Source: Lysinibacillus sp.
GTDB lineage: Bacteria > Bacillota > Bacilli > Bacillales_A > Planococcaceae
NCBI GenBank assembly: GCA_012735355.1
Contig: JAAYHP010000145.1
Span: forward strand, 1 to 5,961
Length of the DNA stretch: 5,961 nt
Direction: 5' to 3'
Under the pieces are notes generated by a model. The model saw only the letters and a list, made by a program, of their open reading frames with translations, was not told the origin of the DNA and searched no databases. The translations under genes and the position numbers were made by a program. Shown in pieces: positions 1 to 5,150 of this stretch (position 1 is its first letter; each line of letters opens with the position of its first letter).

Positions 1-273
1 ATCATAAATAGCGCCAAGAAAGCCTGCTAACAAAACAACGATAATAAAAATTGTAATGTTGGTTGTTGATCCGAAGATCACCATCAAAACGGCTGTTACG
101 ATCAATGCGGCTCCGATCATGATCCGTGGCCCAACCTTTTTAATAATTCGTGAGAACACTAATACGCCGACACCTTCCAGCATAGCTGCAATACCGGAAA
201 AGACATTCAAAATATTTACGTTCCAGCCTCTTGCTTCTGCAATAGCAGGAAATACCGTATTATTGTTTCCGCC
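1..273 (-). pseudogene. MFS transporter fragment (TM1 end to TM4) fused to mutS
   Basis: Codons 350-440 of the mutS reading frame do not resemble MutS. They read GGNNNTVFPAIAEARGW, then three hydrophobic stretches at about residues 371-393, 400-417 and 421-438. Between the first two lies the basic loop SRIIKKVGPR (390-399), which matches the position and character of the conserved loop between TM2 and TM3 of the major facilitator superfamily (G-x-x-x-D-R-x-G-R-R type). The layout (asparagine-rich end of TM1, extracytoplasmic loop with PAIAEARGW, TM2, basic loop, TM3, TM4) suggests a member of the anion/organic-acid-like MFS permeases, but I cannot assign a substrate. The true N-terminus (start, most of TM1) is missing and the C-terminus lies beyond the window. 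No ribosome binding site or start codon of its own is seen at the junction, so it can only be expressed as part of the mutS frame. Confidence 0.75.
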
Positions 274-1320
274 TACATTGCCAAAAGCGACCCGGCCTGA
301 AAGTCTTTCTAAGTCGTATACACTTTTTAAAAGTTCTCTTAATTCATCTCGTAGGAAAAAGTCATTGAGTAAATCGGTGACGATATTTAACCGTTTTTCA
401 ATTGACGTTCGATTGGCTAATGGTTGATGGAGCCATTGCTTTAGCTTTCTTCCCCCCATCGCCGTTACCGTTTCATCTAAAAGCCAAAGGAGGGTTCCTT
501 TTTGGTCTTTTCCTCGGATCGATTGAAGCAATTCTAAGTTGCGTTTTGAATTGGCATCAATGCGCAAATATTGTTTCGTTTCCGTATATGTAAAAGGCTG
601 AATATGGGATAAGGAGCGCATTTGAGTGCGTTCAATGTATTGGAGTAAATATTTCGCAACGCCATTTAACTTTTTCGGGAGATTCACTAAATATTTTTGT
701 GCTGCAACATCATCCATTTCTTCATTTTCAATGGAAAGCACAATCCCTAAGTTTGTAGCTTGCTCTTGAAGGAGTATTTTTAATTCTTCTGTAACGACAA
801 GCTCTCGAATATGGTAAGCTTGCAATTGCTGGAATAGGCCTTGTACGCCCCCTTCAATGATGGTACTGTTTGCTTCCCCAGTAGAAACGTCTAAATAGGC
901 AAAGGCAAATTCCTTTTCTGAAATTCTTTCGGCACAGCCAATAAAAATATTGGATTTGTTGTCGACACTTTTTCCTTCAATAATCGTTCCCGGCGTAATG
1001 AGGTGAATCACTTCTCTTTTCACGACCCCTTTTGCCTCTTTTGGGTCTTCTACTTGCTCACAAATAGCGACTTTGTAGCCTTTTGATACCAACGTTTCAA
1101 TATAGCTTTGGGCAGAATGATATGGTACGCCACACATCGGTATCCGTTCATCTCCGCCCGCATCTCTTCCTGTTAATGTAATTTCAAGAATTTGAGATGC
1201 ATTAATCGCATCTTCAAAAAACATTTCATAAAAGTCACCTAATCGGAAAAAGAGAAAGGCATCTTCATATTCAGCTTTTATGGATAAATATTGTTGCATC
1301 ATTGGTGTGTATGTAGTCAT
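1..1320 (-). CDS. mutS: DNA mismatch repair protein MutS, N-terminal part, joined in frame to foreign sequence
   Basis: MutS recognises mismatched bases in DNA and recruits MutL. Residues 1-349 (bases 274-1320) read as MutS: the N-terminal TPMMQQYL stretch, the mismatch-wedging Phe-X-Glu motif (F30-Y31-E32 in RLGDFYEMFFEDA), the connector-domain start around IFIGCAERI (125-133), and the core-domain signature LDETVTAMGGRKLKQWLHQPL (281-301). The frame is open without a shift. After GRVAFGNV (342-349) MutS homologues continue with an NARDL-like stretch; here it changes to hydrophobic transporter-like sequence (see the separate entry), so the lever, clamp, ATPase (Walker A/B) and dimerisation parts are absent and the product could not repair mismatches. 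The ATG is supported by AGTGAGGT (1327-1334) six bases upstream and by family length. It follows cotE on the same strand, the normal Bacillus position; the expected downstream mutL is not seen. Identity of residues 1-349 is near certain; the biological reality of the fusion is not. Confidence 0.95.
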   Translation of the reverse strand, partial: MTTYTPMMQQYLSIKAEYEDAFLFFRLGDFYEMFFEDAINASQILEITLTGRDAGGDERIPMCGVPYHSAQSYIETLVSKGYKVAICEQVEDPKEAKGVVKREVIHLITPGTIIEGKSVDNKSNIFIGCAERISEKEFAFAYLDVSTGEANSTIIEGGVQGLFQQLQAYHIRELVVTEELKILLQEQATNLGIVLSIENEEMDDVAAQKYLVNLPKKLNGVAKYLLQYIERTQMRSLSHIQPFTYTETKQYLRIDANSKRNLELLQSIRGKDQKGTLLWLLDETVTAMGGRKLKQWLHQPLANRTSIEKRLNIVTDLLNDFFLRDELRELLKSVYDLERLSGRVAFGNVGGNNNTVFPAIAEARGWNVNILNVFSGIAAMLEGVGVLVFSRIIKKVGPRIMIGAALIVTAVLMVIFGSTTNITIFIIVVLLAGFLGAIYD

Positions 1321-1350
1321 TTTATTACCTCACTAGAAATTCTCTCAATT

Positions 1351-1380
1351 ATTATAACACGATGGGAATTGGAGGGTTAA
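1351..1380 (-). promoter_or_regulatory. Likely sigma-A promoter of mutS
   Basis: On the minus strand a perfect extended -10, TG-T-TATAAT (TATAAT at 1351-1356, TG at 1358-1359), is preceded by TTAACC (1375-1380, four of six matches to TTGACA) with an 18-base spacer. The predicted start near 1344 gives a leader of about 24 bases carrying the mutS ribosome binding site. It lies downstream of the cotE terminator, which fits vegetative mutS expression independent of sporulation. Confidence 0.6.
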
Positions 1381-1439
1381 TGAAGAACTAAACAATAAAT
1401 TTTTTTAGTCAAACTCCCCATTTTAATTAAGAAACATGA

Positions 1440-1474
1440 AGAGCACCATCTTATCTTGCTATCGATGGTGCTCT
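1440..1474 (-). terminator. Hairpin terminator after cotE
   Basis: An 11-bp perfect inverted repeat, AGAGCACCATC (as read on the minus strand) at 1464-1474 with its complement at 1440-1450, encloses a 13-base loop. It begins about ten bases after the cotE stop codon. The run after the stem on the minus strand (TTCATGTTTCTTAATT) is U-rich but interrupted, so termination may be incomplete. On the plus strand the trailing bases are not T-rich, so it acts in the cotE direction. Confidence 0.7.
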
Positions 1475-1483
1475 CAATGTTGA

Positions 1484-2056
1484 TCATTGAAATGAAGATG
1501 AATCATCTTTAGATTCTTTGTTTTTATAATCGAAATCCGATGAGCTTGAAGAAGAGCTTGAAGATTCATCATTATCATCGTCTTTAAAATTCCATTCTTC
1601 TTCAAATTCGATCGGATGCACAGATACAACTACTTTCGTTTCTCCGATCACTTCTACAAGGAACTCTCGTTCAATCACTACATTGAAACTGTCCCCGCGT
1701 TGGCTAATAATGGCTTCAATACAGTTTGGTTGTTGTAACACGCGAACGTGCACATCATTGGAATCAATGATTTCCTCGTCACGGTAATGTAATTTAATTC
1801 TGTCTTTATATGGGATTGTCTCTGTATAAACCGCTGTTTTAGAGTGGTTATTGTATGCATACCATACGTTCACATCGAATTTCCCGGATACTTCTACAAA
1901 TTTCCCAACTTTTTTCGCTGAATAGTGATGGTTAATCACCCAGCAACCTAAAATGCTCGTTGGGGTATTAGGTGGACGCATCACTTCACTGGATTCCGTG
2001 CGTTTTTTTCCTTTTGCCACTACCGCTTTCGTCACGATTTGGCGCAAACGTTTCAC
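1484..2056 (-). CDS. cotE: Outer spore coat morphogenetic protein CotE
   Basis: CotE forms a shell around the forespore, is anchored through SpoIVA and recruits most outer-coat proteins in the mother cell. The 190-residue product matches the family (181 residues in B. subtilis) along its body: IVTKAVVAKGKK (7-18), PTSILGCWVINHHY (32-45), the FDVNVWYAYNNHSKT strand region (60-74), VLQQPNCIEAIIS (106-118), and EREFLVEVIGETKVVVSVHP (128-147). The acidic C-terminal tail is typical in charge, but here it carries nine consecutive serines after DDDNDE and ends KDDSSSFQ. The start is GTG at 2056: AAAGGAGG (2064-2071) lies seven bases upstream, while the nearby ATG (2060-2058) is in another frame and too close to that site. 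Its place between ricA and mutS is the conserved Bacillus arrangement. Expression in the mother cell under sigma-E is expected from the family; a matching -10 element is seen upstream. Confidence 0.97.
   Translation of the reverse strand: MKRLRQIVTKAVVAKGKKRTESSEVMRPPNTPTSILGCWVINHHYSAKKVGKFVEVSGKFDVNVWYAYNNHSKTAVYTETIPYKDRIKLHYRDEEIIDSNDVHVRVLQQPNCIEAIISQRGDSFNVVIEREFLVEVIGETKVVVSVHPIEFEEEWNFKDDDNDESSSSSSSSSDFDYKNKESKDDSSSFQ
1541..1564 (-). repeat. 12-bp tandem duplication encoding the CotE polyserine run
   Basis: Read on the minus strand, TCTTCAAGCTCT is followed directly by TCTTCAAGCTCA, two 12-bp copies differing at one base. They encode eight of the nine serines in the CotE tail. Such short in-frame duplications are prone to copy-number change. 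Confidence 0.85.
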
Positions 2057-2063
2057 ACATTTT

Positions 2064-2071
2064 CCTCCTTT
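2064..2071 (-). promoter_or_regulatory. Strong ribosome binding site deciding the GTG start of cotE
   Basis: The minus strand reads AAAGGAGG, then seven bases, then GTG. This near-perfect complement to the 16S rRNA 3' end fixes GTG at 2056 as the start and argues against the out-of-frame ATG four bases upstream of it. Confidence 0.85.
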
Positions 2072-2086
2072 ACATCTAGTCGAACT

Positions 2087-2094
2087 ATTGTATG
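2087..2094 (-). promoter_or_regulatory. Candidate sigma-E -10 element of cotE
   Basis: The minus strand reads CATACAAT, an exact match to the sigma-E -10 consensus (CATACA-T), placed so that transcription would begin about 24 bases before the cotE start. The B. subtilis cotE gene is known to use sigma-E promoters. No convincing -35 (ATATT-like) is seen 13-15 bases further upstream; an AAATA lies closer than usual. A second, SpoIIID-assisted promoter could lie further upstream but I cannot pin it down. Confidence 0.45.
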
Positions 2095-2143
2095 CGGCGA
2101 ATGCCTATTTGGTGAAATACTAAAATATGATTTTTTTCGACAA

Positions 2144-2162
2144 TCTCAAAAATAAATTGAGA
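2144..2162. repeat. Short inverted repeat in the cotE upstream region
   Basis: TCTCAA (2144-2149) and TTGAGA (2157-2162) form a perfect 6-bp inverted repeat around a 7-base A/T loop, about 90-105 bases upstream of the cotE start. It has no T-tract on the cotE strand, so it is not a terminator. It could be an operator or chance in AT-rich DNA. The rest of 2095-2272 is AT-rich with no other recognisable site. Confidence 0.35.
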
Positions 2163-2272
2163 AAAAATGGTTTGTTACTAATGCATTTGCCTAACATTGA
2201 TATAGTATTAAGAGATGTAAAGAATTGTTCCAGTTTAAGATGAAATTCTTCAAAATGGCGAAATACTGCAAA

Positions 2273-2343
2273 CAAAAAAGACTACTCGGAAAATCCTTTA
2301 GAACGAACGCATACATTCTTTCTGGATTTTCACGGTAGTCTTT
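2273..2343 (-). terminator. Long interrupted-stem terminator of the miaB-ricA operon
   Basis: On the minus strand AAAGACTAC (2335-2343) pairs with GTAGTCTTT (2277-2285), giving nine pairs. After a 3-base internal mismatch on each side, GAAAATCC (2324-2331) pairs with GGATTTTC (2289-2296), giving eight pairs. The loop is 27 bases long. The 3' arm runs into TTTTTTGTTTG, a good U-tract for intrinsic termination. It begins 13 bases after the ricA stop. The stem is longer and the loop larger than in a usual terminator. Confidence 0.75.
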
Positions 2344-2356
2344 AATCATAATGAAT

Positions 2357-2794
2357 TTACGAACAGCTTCCCGGTTGGCTAGTCTTCACCTTTGAGCCAG
2401 TTTCTCCAGTAAGCAAGTTGCCACCAGTTGATTCAATGATGTCGTTTGTGACAGTTGTGGCAATGGCATTCGATACGAGTTGTAACAGATCATTCACTTC
2501 CAATTGTGACTGTTTAAATTGTTGCACAACAGGAATTTCATCGATTTCTTTTTCGATGTTTTCAATTTTTTGTTCAACAAGTTTTAGCGCTTTTTCTTTT
2601 CCTAAAGCTTGGAAGTTTACCGCTTGTTTTTGTAATGATTTTAGGCTGGCAATTTTTTCACGAACGAATTGGTTTTCGTTAATTTGCGCTTCTGCTTTTT
2701 TGAAAAATTCCACTTCTTCCGTATTGGCAATCATGTGAGCAATTTCTTTTGCTTTTTCAACGATTTCATCTTTCGTATAAAGCTTTGTCGTCAT
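2357..2794 (-). CDS. ricA: RicA (YmcA), RNase Y-associated regulator
   Basis: RicA forms a complex with RicF (YlbF) and RicT (YaaT). In B. subtilis this complex carries iron-sulfur clusters, is needed for RNase Y-dependent maturation of several operon mRNAs, and affects biofilm formation, competence and sporulation. The 145-residue product is close to the usual length (143 in B. subtilis) and shows family blocks: TEEVEFFKKAEAQINEN (25-41), LKSLQKQAVN (51-60), EIPVVQQFKQSQLEVNDLLQLV (86-107), and VTNDIIESTGGNLLTGETGSKVK (115-137). It is almost wholly helical with heptad-like charge patterns. The only cysteine is the penultimate residue, consistent with the C-terminal cysteine reported as a cluster ligand in this family. 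The ATG overlaps the miaB stop by one base (TAATG), and AGGTGG seven bases upstream lies inside the miaB coding sequence, so translational coupling is likely. The gene ends the operon just before the terminator. Confidence 0.96.
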   Translation of the reverse strand: MTTKLYTKDEIVEKAKEIAHMIANTEEVEFFKKAEAQINENQFVREKIASLKSLQKQAVNFQALGKEKALKLVEQKIENIEKEIDEIPVVQQFKQSQLEVNDLLQLVSNAIATTVTNDIIESTGGNLLTGETGSKVKTSQPGSCS

Positions 2795-4335
2795 TAAACT
2801 CCCACCTTTTGTCTATTTACTACTTCCACAAATTCTCCCCGTAAAGAGTATGATTTTGCTTCTGTAATTTTCACTTTTACGATTTGACCAATTAATTCTT
2901 TTGGTCCTTCAAAGTTCACTAATTTATTTCGGCGAGTGTATCCAGCGAGTACGTCCGAACGTTTTTTACTTTCACCTTCTACAAGCACTTCAACGATTTC
3001 ACCTTCATACTTTTTCAATGCAGCACTTGAAAACTCTTCAACAAGGGCATTGAGGCGTTGCAAGCGATCTTTTTTCACTTCCATCGGTACATTATCTTTC
3101 ATTTTCGCTGCTGGCGTACCTTCCCGTGGAGAGTAAATATAAGTAAAGGCAGATTCAAATCCAACTTCTCGATATAAGTCGAGCGTTTCTTGGAATTGTT
3201 CTTCCGTTTCGTTTGGAAAACCAACAATGATGTCTGTCGTTAATGCTACATTAGGAATCGCCGCTTTAATTTTACGCACTAATTCTAAGAAGTGTTCTCT
3301 CGTGTATTTACGAGCCATAATTTTTAATATTTCATTGGAACCAGATTGCACTGGTAAGTGAATATGTTCAACTAAGTTACCGCCTTTTGCTAACACTTCA
3401 ATTAAACGGTCATCGAAGTCGCGAGGGTGACTCGTTGTAAAACGAATGCGAGGAATACCAATTTTACGCAATTCATCCATCAAATCGCCTAAACCGTATT
3501 TCATGTCCGTGAAGTCTTTTCCGTAAGCGTTCACGTTTTGGCCAAGAAGCATAATTTCTTGATAGCCTTGTGCTGCCAGTTCCCTTACTTCTTGAATAAT
3601 TTCATCCGGTCTGCGGCTACGTTCTTTACCACGAGTGTAAGGAACGATACAGTACGTACAGAATTTATCGCATCCGTACATGATGTTTACCCAAGCTTTA
3701 ATGGAGCCTTGGCGAGCTTTCGGAAGGTTTTCAATAACGTCCCCTTCTTTAGACCATACTTCAATCACCATTGCTTTTGACATGTAAGCTTCTTTTAAGA
3801 TATGTGGTAAACGATGAATATTATGGGTACCAAATACCATGTCTACGTGTTGGTATTTTGTTAAAATCTTATTAACAACCGATTCTTCTTGTGACATACA
3901 ACCACATACGCCAAGAAGCATATCTGGATTTTCTCGTTTATATTTTGCAAGTAGTCCTAGTTCGCCAAATACTTTATTTTCTGCGTTTTCGCGAATGGCG
4001 CATGTATTTAATAGAACGACATCTGCATCTTCTACTGTTGACGTTGGTTCATAGCCAAGTTGTAGGAAAATTCCCGCCATGACTTCTGAATCGTGTTCAT
4101 TCATTTGACAACCGTACGTACGAATGTAGAATTTACGTCCATCTCCCATTCCTCTAAATTCTTCTGGGATTTTGAAATCTGTATGATATTTTACTTCTTC
4201 TTTCCCACGTTTTTTTGCATCTTTTAAGGAAGGAGCAGTAATTACTCGTTCAAAATATTTACTATAATCTTTTTCAGTTTTTTGTGGTTTCGGTTGATTT
4301 GCTTGTGCGTTCGCTAGTCTTTGTTCTTCGTTCAT
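2794..4335 (-). CDS. miaB: tRNA-2-methylthio-N6-dimethylallyladenosine synthase MiaB
   Basis: MiaB is a cytoplasmic radical-SAM enzyme that adds a methylthio group at C2 of N6-isopentenyl-A37 in tRNAs reading UNN codons, giving ms2i6A and improving codon pairing. The 513 residues show, in order: a poorly conserved charged N-terminal extension of about 65 residues typical of the Bacillus form; the methylthiotransferase domain (about 68-175) with cluster cysteines C76 (YGCQMN), C112 ([10 protein letters not shown]) and C146 (CGCMSQEE); the radical-SAM core with C222-x3-C226-x2-C229 ([17 protein letters not shown]); the conserved [10 protein letters not shown] (263-272), HLPVQSGSN (326-334) and [12 protein letters not shown] (366-377); and a C-terminal TRAM domain (about 440-506). 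All six cluster cysteines are present, so it should be active. The ATG at 4335 is fixed by an in-frame TAA two codons upstream. It is the first gene of an operon with ricA. Former B. subtilis name ymcB. Confidence 0.98.
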   Translation of the reverse strand: MNEEQRLANAQANQPKPQKTEKDYSKYFERVITAPSLKDAKKRGKEEVKYHTDFKIPEEFRGMGDGRKFYIRTYGCQMNEHDSEVMAGIFLQLGYEPTSTVEDADVVLLNTCAIRENAENKVFGELGLLAKYKRENPDMLLGVCGCMSQEESVVNKILTKYQHVDMVFGTHNIHRLPHILKEAYMSKAMVIEVWSKEGDVIENLPKARQGSIKAWVNIMYGCDKFCTYCIVPYTRGKERSRRPDEIIQEVRELAAQGYQEIMLLGQNVNAYGKDFTDMKYGLGDLMDELRKIGIPRIRFTTSHPRDFDDRLIEVLAKGGNLVEHIHLPVQSGSNEILKIMARKYTREHFLELVRKIKAAIPNVALTTDIIVGFPNETEEQFQETLDLYREVGFESAFTYIYSPREGTPAAKMKDNVPMEVKKDRLQRLNALVEEFSSAALKKYEGEIVEVLVEGESKKRSDVLAGYTRRNKLVNFEGPKELIGQIVKVKITEAKSYSLRGEFVEVVNRQKVGV

Positions 4336-4348
4336 TGATTAAGAAATA

Positions 4349-4357
4349 CCCCTTTCT
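4349..4357 (-). promoter_or_regulatory. miaB ribosome binding site with unusually long spacing
   Basis: The minus strand reads AGAAAGGGG, then 13 bases, then the miaB ATG. Spacing is normally 6-9 bases. A TAA stop sits in frame two codons before the ATG and no closer purine-rich site exists, so either initiation is weak or another feature of the leader compensates. Confidence 0.55.
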
Positions 4358-4360
4358 AAT

Positions 4361-4378
4361 GGATTCATAGAGGAATCC
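4361..4378 (-). promoter_or_regulatory. Small hairpin in the miaB leader
   Basis: GGATTC and GAATCC (4373-4378 and 4361-4366 on the minus strand) form a perfect 6-bp stem with a 6-base loop, ending three bases before the purine-rich ribosome binding site. It lies between the predicted promoter and the site. It could protect the transcript or tune initiation; at six pairs it may also be chance. Confidence 0.35.
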
Positions 4379-4387
4379 CATTGTTAT

Positions 4388-4417
4388 ATTATAACGAATA
4401 GTCCAATGAAAGAACAA
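4388..4417 (-). promoter_or_regulatory. Likely sigma-A promoter of miaB-ricA
   Basis: On the minus strand a perfect TATAAT (4388-4393) is preceded, 18 bases further up, by a weak -35 TTGTTC (4412-4417). The predicted start near 4381 gives a leader of about 45 bases containing the small hairpin and the ribosome binding site. The -10 is convincing; the -35 shares only TTG with the consensus. Confidence 0.5.
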
Positions 4418-4452
4418 TATCATTAATAGAAATATGCACTTTTTGACACATC

Positions 4453-4809
4453 TTAACGTTCAGATAAAAATTGTTCGTATTGCCTGACATCATTTTCTTT
4501 TAAAATCGTTAAAAAGGTAAAGCACAATTGGACTACGGAAAACCAATTCATTTCGTACTTCAGCTCAAATTCATGCTTCGGCAGTGTAAGGACCGCTTTA
4601 AAAATTTCCGAAGACTCAATATTTTTATCTTCCAAATAGGCTAAAAAAGCTAAAAACAGCTTATGATCGTTTACAGCCAGCTTTTTTTCATCTACAAGCT
4701 TATCAATTTCCTCACGATTTTTAAAGGTATTTGCTTTGCTGAAAAGCTTCGTTAATTGTTCTTCTTGCTTTTTCTTTTTAGTGGTGATGAAATCAATGAC
4801 ATTGTTCAA
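4453..4809 (-). CDS. Conserved-looking small protein of unknown function (118 aa)
   Basis: I do not recognise this protein. It is 118 residues, soluble by appearance, with no signal peptide. It opens NNVIDFITTKKKKQEEQLTKLF, a short hydrophobic patch followed by a lysine-rich helix, and continues with alternating charged and leucine/phenylalanine positions suggesting a compact helical fold. The C-terminal half holds HKLFLAFLAYLEDKNI (49-64) and a long hydrophobic stretch EMNWFSVVQLCFTFLTILKEND (85-106) that is probably a buried helix rather than a membrane segment. The start is TTG at 4809, backed by GAGGT (4817-4821) seven bases upstream; the nearby ATG is in another frame and soon meets a stop. 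It sits 117 bases before miaB on the same strand, but miaB has its own promoter, and no terminator is evident between them. No member of the pathway around it points to a role. The ribosome binding site and protein-like composition make it a real gene in my view. Confidence 0.75.
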   Translation of the reverse strand: MNNVIDFITTKKKKQEEQLTKLFSKANTFKNREEIDKLVDEKKLAVNDHKLFLAFLAYLEDKNIESSEIFKAVLTLPKHEFELKYEMNWFSVVQLCFTFLTILKENDVRQYEQFLSER

Positions 4810-4938
4810 TGATAAGACCTCATTTTCTGCAATTGTAATAAGTTCTTCTTGTTTAATATTACCTGGTTCGTGACTTTATTTCGAATAATAAATATATTTC
4901 TAGAGTTGGGATTTGGGAGCTACGGCTTTTCTTCTTGT

Positions 4939-5109
4939 TATTGTCCTTATTTGTGGCAATATTGATCCTATTTGTGAAGATATTGCCCTTTTTTGTGACA
5001 ATATTGACCCTTTTTGTGAAGATATTGCCCTTTTTTGTGACAATATTGACCCTTTTTGTGAAATTATTGCCCTCGCTTGCTGTTATTGCCCTATTTTGTG
5101 GCAATATCA
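4939..5109. repeat. Array of about eight 21-bp direct repeats with phased TGTGA elements
   Basis: On the plus strand TATTG recurs at 4939, 4960, 4981, 5002, 5023, 5044 and 5065, exactly 21 bases apart. It appears again at 5084 (19 bases, a degenerate unit) and as TATCA at 5105. A typical unit begins TATTGCCCTTTTTTGTGA; two versions alternate (TATTGCCC...GTGACAA and TATTGACC...GTGAAGA), so 4981-5022 and 5023-5064 are nearly identical 42-bp dimers. TGTGA lies at 4973, 4994, 5015, 5036 and 5057, and TGTGG at 4952 and 5097. Units are contiguous, with no unique spacers. It fills the space between the chemotaxis gene and the 118-residue gene. Because 21 is a multiple of three and the unit lacks stops, several frames are open, but none has a credible start site. 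Confidence 0.95.
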
Positions 5110-5150
5110 CCAGAAACCCAAGTCGTAAGAGGGAGAGGGAACGCAAATTA

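Noticed and set aside
240..330. Transposon or insertion-sequence end at the mutS/MFS joint
   Set aside because: I looked for terminal inverted repeats and a target duplication around base 274 and saw none.
56..593. Two plus-strand open frames opposite mutS
   Set aside because: They are antisense to a clearly coding minus-strand frame, have low-complexity composition and no ribosome binding sites.
1678..1860. 60-codon minus-strand frame inside cotE
   Set aside because: It lies in another frame of a confidently identified gene and has no ribosome binding site.
2418..2738. Plus-strand open frame opposite ricA
   Set aside because: It is rich in Ser, Phe and Cys as expected from the complement of a Lys/Glu-rich helical gene; ricA on the other strand is well conserved.
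2936..4082. Several short plus-strand open frames opposite miaB
   Set aside because: miaB is intact with all its motifs, and these are complementary-strand by-products without start signals.
4939..5109. CRISPR array
   Set aside because: The units are contiguous 21-mers with no unique spacers, and no cas gene is nearby.
4939..5109. Plasmid or phage replication origin with iterons
   Set aside because: The unit size would fit, but no replication initiator gene, AT-rich melting region with DnaA boxes, or other mobile genes are present; surrounding genes are chromosomal.
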